DNA from: Paraburkholderia fungorum
GTDB lineage: Bacteria; Pseudomonadota; Gammaproteobacteria; Burkholderiales; Burkholderiaceae
Length of the DNA stretch: 64,000 nt
Reading direction: 5' to 3'
NCBI RefSeq assembly: GCF_902833645.1
Contig: NZ_CADFGE010000007.1
Location: 372,001 to 436,000 of the forward strand
The notes under the pieces: generated by a model
What the model saw: the letters and a program-made list of their open reading frames with translations, nothing else
The model's database searches: none
Told to the model about the DNA's origin: nothing
Position numbers and translations under genes: made by a program
Shown here: positions 17,127 to 24,709 of the stretch, piece after piece
Position numbering within the stretch: the first letter of the stretch is position 1
Layout: every line of letters begins with the position of its first letter

Positions 17127-18143
17127 ATGAAAGTTTTCTACGACAAGGACGCCGACCTCTCCCTCATCAAGGGCAAGCAAGTCACCATCATCGGCTATGG
17201 CTCGCAAGGCCATGCTCACGCGCTGAACCTGAAGGAAAGCGGCGTGAACATCACGGTCGGTCTGCGTAAGGGCGGCGCATCGTGGAGCAAGGCTGAAAAC
17301 GCCGGCCTGCAAGTCAAGGAAGTGGCGGAAGCCGTCAAGGGCGCGGACGTCGTCATGATGCTGCTGCCGGACGAGCAGATCGCCGACGTCTACGCAAAGG
17401 AAGTGCACGCCAACATCAAGCAAGGCGCGGCACTGGCTTTCGCGCACGGCTTCAACGTGCACTACGGTCAAGTGATCCCGCGTGCGGATCTGGACGTGAT
17501 CATGATCGCGCCGAAGGCGCCGGGCCACACGGTTCGCGGTACGTACTCGCAAGGTGGCGGCGTGCCCCACCTGATCGCCGTTGCGCAAGACAAGTCGGGC
17601 GCAGCACGTGACATCGCTTTGTCGTACGCGGCAGCGAACGGCGGCGGCCGTGCCGGCATCATCGAAACGAACTTCCGCGAAGAAACGGAAACCGACCTGT
17701 TCGGCGAACAAGCCGTGCTGTGCGGCGGTACGGTCGACCTGATCAAGGCCGGCTTCGAAACGCTGGTGGAAGCAGGCTACGCGCCGGAAATGGCGTACTT
17801 CGAATGCCTGCACGAACTGAAGCTGATCGTCGACCTGATCTACGAAGGCGGCATCGCGAACATGAACTACTCGATCTCGAACAACGCCGAATACGGCGAG
17901 TACGTGACGGGTCCGCGTATCGTCACGGCTGAAACGAAGAAGGCGATGAAGGCCGTGCTGACGGACATTCAGACCGGCGAGTACGCAAAGAGCTTCATCA
18001 TCGAAAACAAGGCCGGCGCACCGACGCTGCAATCGCGCCGCCGTCTGACGGCCGAGCACCAGATCGAAACGGTGGGCGCGAAGCTGCGCTCGATGATGCC
18101 GTGGATCGCCGCGAACAAGCTGGTCGACCAGTCGAAGAACTAA
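17127..18143 (+). CDS. ilvC: ketol-acid reductoisomerase
   Basis: Class I enzyme of 338 residues converting acetolactate to dihydroxyisovalerate with NADPH and Mg. The Rossmann loop GYGSQGHAHALNLKESG is near residue 24. The acid-binding domain has ETDLFGEQAVLCGG and the C-terminal YEGGIANMNYSISNNAEYGEY, with conserved Glu and Asp metal ligands. The ATG at 17127 is preceded by AAGGAA. An in-frame extension to 17037 is non-homologous. A strong terminator follows, and immediately after it lies the group II intron. Confidence 0.97.
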   Translation: MKVFYDKDADLSLIKGKQVTIIGYGSQGHAHALNLKESGVNITVGLRKGGASWSKAENAGLQVKEVAEAVKGADVVMMLLPDEQIADVYAKEVHANIKQGAALAFAHGFNVHYGQVIPRADLDVIMIAPKAPGHTVRGTYSQGGGVPHLIAVAQDKSGAARDIALSYAAANGGGRAGIIETNFREETETDLFGEQAVLCGGTVDLIKAGFETLVEAGYAPEMAYFECLHELKLIVDLIYEGGIANMNYSISNNAEYGEYVTGPRIVTAETKKAMKAVLTDIQTGEYAKSFIIENKAGAPTLQSRRRLTAEHQIETVGAKLRSMMPWIAANKLVDQSKN

Positions 18144-18202
18144 GCAGCCAGTTCTGCCGCATCTGACCGGCGCGGCGCATCGTCGCGGCAGCCGGTAATG
18201 CA

Positions 18203-18240
18203 AAAAGCCGTCCAAGGGTGCTGAACCCTGGGCGGCTTTT
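18203..18240 (+). terminator. ilvC terminator
   Basis: AAAAGCCGTCCAAGGGT (18203-18219) pairs with ACCCTGGGCGGCTTTT (18225-18240) around a short loop, ending in four T. It is 60 bp after the ilvC stop. The group II intron 5' end lies 18 bp further on. Confidence 0.85.
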
Positions 18241-19234
18241 GCTATCCTACGGTTTTACGTGCGACACGCACGCTCGTGTCCGTCAGCCCCACGTTACGGG
18301 GCATCGACTAGAGGGTTATTGAGGAAGGTCTCGACTGGACTCACCATGCCCTCCGCAGGCGGCTCCCTTGTGAGCCGCACTTTAAGCAGTAGATGTGTCC
18401 TTAGGGGCACACCTTAGTAGTGAACACGGGAAACGGGGCATTCCGCCGTCAACCGTATTGCATTGACCTGATTACCGTCAGGTCCCGCCCAGTCAGCGGC
18501 TTCATCTCCGCCGACAGGGCGGGGTGATGTTTGCAATTCCTGCGCCTCAGGGCAACGGAGTCGCTAAACGATACGAGCGAAAAGCTCGGTGTGTCATTGT
18601 TCGGCCTCGCTGGCTGCATTGGCGAGGGTAGTGAACCTGCTGTACGACCAGCAGTAGCCTAGGAAGACATGCGTCACTGGCAATGGTGGGGTGTGAAGCT
18701 CTTCTAACAATGTACCCCCCGGAAGTTCGGGCGGATGGTGGTTGCGAGATGACCATCCGGAGACTCCCAGCAGCAACGGGGTTGAGGGGCTAGGCTGGCT
18801 GATATGGTTAATGCAAGTGAACTGCTGATAAACCTCGTAAGTAGGACGGTGCCAAAGCTGCTGACAGGCATCAACCAAACAGGTGTGCGGTCGGATAACC
18901 CGCTGTAAATTCGGGTTACGTCGTCATCGGACCGCCGGGGAATAGGCAGAACCTAAGTCAGTCGTGTGACACGCTGGGAACGTGGTAAGCCTGTATGGTT
19001 GCCGGTCGTAGTTTGACTGGCAGGCGAACCGTGAGGGACGCTGTTGATTGTGCAGGTATGGGATGACGGAGAAAGCGAAAGCCGGTCTGTAATGGGTCGG
19101 ATAGGGGTTGGAACATTACCCCACGCGAAAGCGGGCAGACTTCCGTCTGGTCTACCGTCGCAAGATGGCTGACTAACCCTTAGCTGGAAGATGATTGCTG
19201 TCGGGCTTCTGGACCGTCAGCATATGTTTTTAAC

Positions 19235-19267
19235 CCCCTTGCGGGAGCAGATCGCTCCCGCAAGGGG
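19235..19267 (+). repeat. 14-bp perfect hairpin before the maturase ORF
   Basis: CCCCTTGCGGGAGC (19235-19248) and GCTCCCGCAAGGGG (19254-19267) form a perfect stem with loop AGATC, 47 bases upstream of the maturase start codon, inside the intron. It probably belongs to domain IV, where many maturases bind their own RNA. Confidence 0.6.
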
Positions 19268-19314
19268 CGATCTGTTCTTCGCTCGGGATTCACTTCTTCG
19301 AGTAGGAGAGCAGC

Positions 19315-21015
19315 ATGAGAGTATCTGTCCGAAAGGACGGATCTGCGCTTTCCCACGCGCCGGACAACTGGTACGCCGTAGATTGGCGGCGGGTTGAACG
19401 GAACGTGAGAGGGATGCAGATTCGAATTGCGAAGGCGACGCGGGAAGGCAACTGGCGCAGGGGGAGAGCCCTGCAACGGATGTTGACCCGCACGTTGTCC
19501 GCAAAGCTGTATGCGGTACGACGTGTTACGCAGAATCAGGGTGCGCGAACGGCTGGAGTCGATCGCGAACTTTGGGACTCGCCTGAGAGCCGATGGCTTG
19601 CTGTCGGCAGGTTGAAGCGGCGTGGATATAAGCCTCTGCCTTTACGGAGAGTCTTTATCCCCAAGGCCAATGGAAAGGAGCGCCCTCTGGGCATTCCGAC
19701 CATGCGGGACAGGGCGATGCAAGCCTTGTATCTGCTGGCCTTGGAGCCGGTGTCGGAATCGACGAGCGACCCGAACTCTTATGGGTTCAGGTTAAACCGT
19801 TCGACGGCTGACGCCATGTCACAGATATTCGTCGCCATGTCCCAGAAGGGCTCAGCCCGTTGGGTGCTGGAGGCGGATATCAAGGGATGCTTCGACCATA
19901 TTAGCCATAACTGGTTGGAGACCCATGTCCTGATGGACAAGGAAATCCTCCGGAAGTGGCTGAAAGCTGGCCTGATTTACAAGGGGCAGCTTCAGGCGAC
20001 AGAGGCCGGTACGCCGCAAGGAGGGATCATTTCTCCGACGCTGGCGAATGTGACGCTGAACGGGCTGGAGCGAGAACTGCTAGCGCACCTTAGTGCGAAG
20101 TTTGGGATCGCAAAAGCCAACAAGCTTAAAGTCAATGTGGTGCGGTACGCGGACGACTTCGTGATCACCGGTGACTCGCAAGAGTTGCTGGAGCAGGAAG
20201 TTCGACCTTGGGTGGAAACATTCCTTGCCGTTCGAGGTCTGCAACTGTCCGAGGAGAAAACGCGGATCACGCACATTGACCAAGGCTTCGATTTCCTGGG
20301 GTGGAATTTCCGTAAGTACTCTGGGACGCTACTCATCAAGCCGAGCAAGAAGAACGTGAAAACGTTCTATCGCAAGGTGGCGGATACGATCAGCGGTCAT
20401 AAGACGGTAAAGCAGGAGAATCTGATTCGACTGCTGAACCCGATGCTACGGGGCTGGGCGCAGTATCACAGTCCTGTGGTCGCCAAAGAGGCATACAGCC
20501 GCATGGAGTCTTTGGTTTTCCGAAGGCTTTGGCGGTGGTCGAAGAGGCGGCACCTGAACAAGAGCGCCGAATGGGTGAAGAAGAAATACTTTCACTCGGA
20601 GGGCAATCGACACTGGGTGTTCGCTGTTCCTGTAGCTCGTGACGACGGTGGTAAGGGGTTGCTTAGCCTGTACCAGATCAGCGGTACGGAAATTAAGCGA
20701 CACAGAAAGGTCAAAGGAGCATTCAATCCCTTTGATCCTGAGTGGGAGCAGTACGGCGAACAGTTGCGACAGGCGCGCATGGAACACTCAATGCGTTATC
20801 GGAAGCAATGGGTTTCGCTGTATATGTCGCAAGACGGGCTTTGCTCGCATTGTGGCTGTGCCCTGACAAAGGAGACCGGCTGGCATGACCATCATCTAGA
20901 GTATCGGATGCATGGTGGCACGGACGCTCTCTCGAACAGGGTTCTGCTTCACCCGCACTGCCATCAGCAGGTGCACGCAGGTAAAATCGCGGTAACTAAG
21001 CCGGCCCGGTCCTAA
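19315..21015 (+). CDS. ltrA: group II intron reverse transcriptase/maturase
   Basis: Multifunctional intron-encoded protein of 566 residues. In order: the N-terminal RT-0/RT-1 region with RVFIPKANGKERPLGIPTMRDRAMQ, EADIKGCFDHIS (RT-3), GTPQGGIISPTLANV (RT-4), the polymerase YADD at residues 278-281, FDFLGWNF (RT-7), the maturase domain X (LLNPMLRGWAQYHSPVV), and a C-terminal HNH endonuclease (CSHCGCAL, WHDHHLEYR, HPHCHQQVHA). The N-terminus resembles chloroplast-like group II proteins. It helps splicing and carries out retrohoming. The ATG at 19315 follows GTAGGAGAG. All catalytic motifs are intact. Confidence 0.95.
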   Translation: MRVSVRKDGSALSHAPDNWYAVDWRRVERNVRGMQIRIAKATREGNWRRGRALQRMLTRTLSAKLYAVRRVTQNQGARTAGVDRELWDSPESRWLAVGRLKRRGYKPLPLRRVFIPKANGKERPLGIPTMRDRAMQALYLLALEPVSESTSDPNSYGFRLNRSTADAMSQIFVAMSQKGSARWVLEADIKGCFDHISHNWLETHVLMDKEILRKWLKAGLIYKGQLQATEAGTPQGGIISPTLANVTLNGLERELLAHLSAKFGIAKANKLKVNVVRYADDFVITGDSQELLEQEVRPWVETFLAVRGLQLSEEKTRITHIDQGFDFLGWNFRKYSGTLLIKPSKKNVKTFYRKVADTISGHKTVKQENLIRLLNPMLRGWAQYHSPVVAKEAYSRMESLVFRRLWRWSKRRHLNKSAEWVKKKYFHSEGNRHWVFAVPVARDDGGKGLLSLYQISGTEIKRHRKVKGAFNPFDPEWEQYGEQLRQARMEHSMRYRKQWVSLYMSQDGLCSHCGCALTKETGWHDHHLEYRMHGGTDALSNRVLLHPHCHQQVHAGKIAVTKPARS

Positions 21016-21030
21016 GACCGGGCTTTGTTT
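21004..21030 (+). terminator. hairpin around the maturase stop codon
   Basis: GCCCGGTC (21004-21011) and GACCGGGC (21016-21023) pair perfectly, with the maturase stop codon TAA (21013-21015) in the 4-base loop, followed by TTTGTTT. It looks like an intrinsic terminator inside domain IV, though it may instead be a structural intron stem. Confidence 0.55.
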
Positions 21031-21038
21031 GTAGATTT

Positions 21039-21072
21039 GAGCCGTATGCGGGGAAACTCGCACGTACGGTTC
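21039..21072 (+). ncRNA. group II intron domain V
   Basis: A 34-nt catalytic hairpin: GAGCCGTATGCG, a GGGAAACTC apical part, then GCACGTACGGTTC. This is the most conserved part of the ribozyme and the clearest marker of the element's 3' portion. Confidence 0.93.
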
Positions 21073-21132
21073 TTAGGGGGCCCTTCTTCCGCGAGGAAGG
21101 GGGGCTACCCTCCAAAAATACTGAAGCCATCC

Positions 21133-21771
21133 ATGAATTACCCTCATCCGATCATCGCGCGAGAAGGCTGGCCGTTCATCGCCATCGCAGCCGTCGTAGC
21201 ATTACTGGTTCAATTCTTCGCGGGGTTCGGCTTGGCATGGCTGTTCTGGCTGCTTCTGGCCTTCGTGGTGCAGTTCTTCCGCGATCCGGCGCGCCCGATT
21301 CCGACTCAGGCCAATGCCGTGCTGTGCCCGGCAGACGGTCGTATCGTCGCGGTCGAAACAGCGCATGACCCGTATGCCAACCGTGAAGCGCTGAAAATCA
21401 GCGTGTTCATGAACGTCTTCAACGTGCATTCGCAACGCTCGCCGGTAGACGGCGCGATCTCCAAGGTCGAATATTTCCCGGGTGCGTACCTGAACGCCGC
21501 CGTGGACAAGGCTTCGACCGAAAACGAGCGCAACGCGGTGGTGATCCAGATGGCCGGCGGGCAGACGGTGACCTCGGTGCAGATCGCCGGCCTGATTGCA
21601 CGGCGGATTCTTTGCTACGTGCGAGCCGGAGAGCCGCTCACGCGTGGTCAACGCTATGGATTTATCCGGTTTGGCTCGCGCGTCGACGTGTATCTGCCGG
21701 TGGGCAGCCGTCCGCGTGTGTCGATCGGCGAGAAGGTTTCCGCGTCGTCCACGATCCTCGCTGAACTATAA
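21133..21771 (+). CDS. psd: phosphatidylserine decarboxylase proenzyme
   Basis: Short-type (about 212 residues) pyruvoyl-dependent decarboxylase that converts phosphatidylserine to phosphatidylethanolamine at the inner membrane. Two hydrophobic helices span residues 14-48. The core has CPADGRIVAVE and FMNVFNVHSQRSPVDG. The self-cleavage site is Gly181-Ser182 in RFGSRVDVYLP, where Ser becomes the pyruvoyl group. The ATG at 21133 starts the family N-terminus MNYPHPIIAREGWPFI; no good ribosome binding site is visible. The start lies only about 18 bp beyond the 3' end of the group II intron, so its transcription must either cross the intron or start within it. Confidence 0.95.
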   Translation: MNYPHPIIAREGWPFIAIAAVVALLVQFFAGFGLAWLFWLLLAFVVQFFRDPARPIPTQANAVLCPADGRIVAVETAHDPYANREALKISVFMNVFNVHSQRSPVDGAISKVEYFPGAYLNAAVDKASTENERNAVVIQMAGGQTVTSVQIAGLIARRILCYVRAGEPLTRGQRYGFIRFGSRVDVYLPVGSRPRVSIGEKVSASSTILAEL

Positions 21772-21795
21772 AGCGGCACCAAGGAGGTTTTCCGA

Positions 21796-22665
21796 ATGGC
21801 CGCATTCAAACCGCGTCGACCCCGTAACAGTGGACCGCTGCCGCGTCCATTCCGCCGTAACAAGCCGATCGTGACGGAATCGCCGGCAGTCGATAGCCGG
21901 CGCGCGCAGCGTCAGCAGTTCTTGAGAAAGCGCGGCATTTATCTGCTGCCGAACGCGTTCACCACCGCCGCGCTTTTCTGCGGCTTCTTCGCCGTGGTGC
22001 AGGCGATGAACGTGCGCTTCGAAATCGCGGCGATCGCGATCTTCGTGGCAATGGTGCTGGACGGCATGGACGGCCGCGTCGCCCGTATGACCCATACGCA
22101 GAGTGCGTTCGGCGAGCAGTTCGACAGCCTCTCGGACATGGTGTCGTTCGGCGTGGCGCCGGCGCTCGTGATGTACGAGTGGATTCTGAAGGATCTCGGC
22201 CGCTGGGGCTGGCTTGCCGCGTTCGTTTACTGTTCGGGGGCGGCGCTGCGTCTGGCGCGCTTCAACACGAACATCGGCGTGGTCGACAAGCGTTTCTTCC
22301 AGGGCATGCCGAGTCCGGCGGCTGCGGCGCTGATCGCCGGTTTCGTGTGGCTCGCCACCGACAACCGCGTGCCGCTCAAGCTGGTGTGGCTGCCGTGGGT
22401 CGCCTTCGTACTGACCATTTATGCCGGTGTGACGATGGTGTCGAACGCGCCTTTTTATAGCGGCAAGGCGCTCGACGTGCGGCACCGCGTGCCGTTCGGC
22501 GTGATTTTGCTGGTGGTCGTGGCGTTCGTGCTGGTGTCGTCCGATCCGCCGCTGATGCTGTTTGGCCTGTTCGTGCTGTACGGTCTGTCGGGCTATGTGT
22601 TCTGGGGCTATCAGGCGCTGCGGGGCAGAGCGAACCCGGCTCGGTCCGTGGCACGGGACAGGTAA
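21796..22665 (+). CDS. pssA: phosphatidylserine synthase
   Basis: Integral membrane CDP-alcohol phosphatidyltransferase of 289 residues that makes phosphatidylserine from CDP-diacylglycerol and serine, the substrate of Psd. The signature is DGMDGRVARMTHTQSAFGEQ followed by FDSLSD, fitting DGxxARx8Gx3Dx3D. Several hydrophobic helices follow. The basic N-terminus (residues 1-40) is typical. AAGGAGG upstream and a 24-bp gap after psd imply one transcript. A UUCG-capped terminator follows. Confidence 0.95.
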   Translation: MAAFKPRRPRNSGPLPRPFRRNKPIVTESPAVDSRRAQRQQFLRKRGIYLLPNAFTTAALFCGFFAVVQAMNVRFEIAAIAIFVAMVLDGMDGRVARMTHTQSAFGEQFDSLSDMVSFGVAPALVMYEWILKDLGRWGWLAAFVYCSGAALRLARFNTNIGVVDKRFFQGMPSPAAAALIAGFVWLATDNRVPLKLVWLPWVAFVLTIYAGVTMVSNAPFYSGKALDVRHRVPFGVILLVVVAFVLVSSDPPLMLFGLFVLYGLSGYVFWGYQALRGRANPARSVARDR

Positions 22666-22698
22666 AGCGCTCAACCGGTGCATGAAAGCGACACAAGA

Positions 22699-22727
22699 AA
22701 ACGGCAGCCTTTCGAGGCTGCCGTTTT
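22699..22727 (+). terminator. pssA terminator
   Basis: AAACGGCAGCCT, loop TTCG, AGGCTGCCGTTT and a short T-run: a perfect 12-bp stem with a stable UUCG tetraloop, 34 bp after the pssA stop. Confidence 0.92.
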
Positions 22728-22776
22728 TCGTTTTGGAGCCCGTCCCACGGCGCGCGGCAGGCAGGTCTGACGCCAA

Positions 22777-22805
22777 TTGCACGATGAGGGGAATGCCGCT
22801 ATAGT
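22777..22805 (+). promoter_or_regulatory. leuA promoter
   Basis: TTGCAC (22777-22782) and TATAGT (22800-22805) spaced 17 bp, between the pssA terminator and leuA. The predicted leader is about 215 nt. The rest of the 302-bp gap between pssA and leuA shows an open frame continuous with leuA and a Leu-rich stretch, but no clear attenuator. Confidence 0.65.
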
Positions 22806-23028
22806 CGTTTGAGAGATGCGTTCGCGTTCCCGTTTGAGCCGCGACGCGAGCCTCAACAAGCCGGTGCGCAGCCAGGCGCGCCAGTGCGGCGCGTCTACCG
22901 CGTTGATCGCCGAGCTTTTTGCCCTCCGTCTGCCTCGTCTGTGGTTTATAGCGTCGCCAACGGTGGCGCAAACCCCAAAATTCCAGAATCCGATCCCCGC
23001 AATTGAACGACTCCCCAGGAGACCCGAC

Positions 23029-24576
23029 ATGTCCGACAAACTGATCATATTCGACACCACCTTGCGCGACGGCGAGCAATCGCCCGGCGCGTCGATGACG
23101 AAAGAAGAAAAAATCCGTATCGCCAAGCAACTCGAACGGATGAAAGTGGACGTGATCGAAGCGGGCTTCGCGGCCAGCTCGAACGGCGACTTCGATTCGA
23201 TCCAGACGATCGCGGGCCTGATCAAGGACAGCACGATCTGCTCGCTCGCCCGTGCCAACGATAAAGACATTCAACGCGCTGCCGACGCACTCAAACCGGC
23301 CGATCATTTCCGCATCCATACGTTCATCGCAACGTCGCCGCTGCATATGGAAAAGAAGCTGCGCATGACGCCGGATCAGGTGTTCGAGCAGGCGAAGCTG
23401 GCGGTGCGTTTCGCCCGCAAATTCACGGACGACGTCGAGTTTTCGCCGGAAGACGGCAGCCGCTCGGATATGGATTTCCTGTGCCGGGTGCTGGAAGCGG
23501 TGATCGCCGAGGGCGCCACCACCATCAACATCGCGGACACGGTGGGCTATGGCGTGCCGGAGTTGTACGGCCAGCTCGTGAAGACGCTGCGTGAGCGGAT
23601 TCCGAACTCGCATAAGGCCGTGTTCTCGGTGCATTGCCATAACGACCTTGGCATGGCCGTGGCGAACTCGCTGGCCGGCGTGCAGATTGGCGGTGCGCGT
23701 CAGGTCGAGTGCACGATCAACGGGCTCGGCGAGCGCGCGGGTAATACGTCGCTCGAAGAAATCGTGATGGCGGTGAAGACCCGCAAGGATTACTTCGGCC
23801 TCGATATCGGACTCGACACGACGCAGATCGTGCCGGCTTCGAAGCTGGTGTCGCAGATCACCGGTTTCGTTGTGCAGCCGAACAAGGCGGTGGTTGGCGC
23901 GAACGCATTTGCGCACGCATCCGGTATTCACCAGGATGGCGTGCTGAAGGCGCGCGACACGTACGAAATCATGCGTGCCGAAGATGTGGGCTGGAGCGCG
24001 AACAAGATCGTGCTGGGCAAGTTGTCGGGCCGCAATGCGTTCAAGCAACGTCTGCAGGAACTGGGTATCGCGCTCGATAGCGAAGGCGAGTTGAATACCG
24101 CGTTCGCACGCTTCAAGGAACTGGCGGACCGCAAGTCGGAAATCTTCGACGAAGACATTATTGCGATCGTCACCGAGGAGTCGGCCGAGGCGCAGGAGAA
24201 AGAGCACTACAAGTTCCTGTCGCTGGCGCAGCATTCGGAGACCGGCGAGCAGCCGCACGCGAAGATTGTGTTCTCGGTCGAAGGCAAGGAAGTCACCGGA
24301 GAAGCGCGCGGCAACGGTCCCGTGGATGCGACGCTCAATGCGATTGAAACGGAAGTGGGCAGTGGGTCGGAACTGCTGCTTTATTCGGTGAATGCCATCA
24401 CGACCGGTACGCAGGCGCAGGGCGAAGTGACCGTGCGCTTGTCGAAGAGCGGGCGGATCGTCAATGGCGTGGGCACCGATCCGGATATCGTCGCGGCTTC
24501 CGCGAAGGCTTATATTTCGGCGCTCAACAAGCTGTATTCGAACGTCGATAAATTGAATCCGCAACGCTCGGAGTGA
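23029..24576 (+). CDS. leuA: 2-isopropylmalate synthase
   Basis: First enzyme of leucine synthesis (515 residues): condenses acetyl-CoA with 2-oxoisovalerate, the product of the ilv pathway. DTTLRDGEQSPGASMT opens the TIM barrel, HCHNDLGMAVANSLAG carries the HxH metal ligands, and GERAGNTSLEEIVMA and ASGIHQDGVLKARDTYEI close it. The C-terminal domain from about residue 385 is the leucine-binding regulatory domain. The ATG at 23029 has AGGAGA in front and gives the standard N-terminus; an in-frame opening upstream to 22816 is not conserved in type. Confidence 0.97.
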   Translation: MSDKLIIFDTTLRDGEQSPGASMTKEEKIRIAKQLERMKVDVIEAGFAASSNGDFDSIQTIAGLIKDSTICSLARANDKDIQRAADALKPADHFRIHTFIATSPLHMEKKLRMTPDQVFEQAKLAVRFARKFTDDVEFSPEDGSRSDMDFLCRVLEAVIAEGATTINIADTVGYGVPELYGQLVKTLRERIPNSHKAVFSVHCHNDLGMAVANSLAGVQIGGARQVECTINGLGERAGNTSLEEIVMAVKTRKDYFGLDIGLDTTQIVPASKLVSQITGFVVQPNKAVVGANAFAHASGIHQDGVLKARDTYEIMRAEDVGWSANKIVLGKLSGRNAFKQRLQELGIALDSEGELNTAFARFKELADRKSEIFDEDIIAIVTEESAEAQEKEHYKFLSLAQHSETGEQPHAKIVFSVEGKEVTGEARGNGPVDATLNAIETEVGSGSELLLYSVNAITTGTQAQGEVTVRLSKSGRIVNGVGTDPDIVAASAKAYISALNKLYSNVDKLNPQRSE

Positions 24577-24636
24577 TGGCCGCAGGCGTGCTCCTGGTTG
24601 CGCGCTTTGCTGAACCAGATTGACAAGAAGGTGACA

Positions 24637-24676
24637 AGAAACCCTGTGTCCTGAACGGCACGGGGTTTCTTTTTTT
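24637..24676 (+). terminator. leuA terminator
   Basis: AGAAACCCTGTG (24637-24648) pairs with CACGGGGTTTCT (24659-24670), followed by a further run of T to 24676. It is 60 bp after leuA and separates it from the convergent SulP gene. Confidence 0.9.
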
Positions 24677-24709
24677 GCGGCGCTTGCAATCGCATTACCT
24701 TGACTCAGG

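Larger units (their letters stand above)
18259..21114 (+). mobile_element. group II intron with intact maturase ORF
   Basis: The 5' end GTGCGAC at 18259 matches the group II start consensus GUGYG. About 1 kb of structured non-coding RNA (domains I-III) precedes the maturase ORF. Domain V is at 21039-21072, a 34-nt hairpin with the GAGCCGTAT and ACGTACGGTTC arms. Domain VI follows at about 21073-21113 with a bulged A at 21107 in GGCTACCC as the likely branch point. The 3' end is set at 21114 from the branch-point distance and is uncertain by several bases. The element sits between the ilvC terminator and psd, in the same direction as both. Nothing looks broken, so it may still be mobile or splicing-competent. 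Confidence 0.9.
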
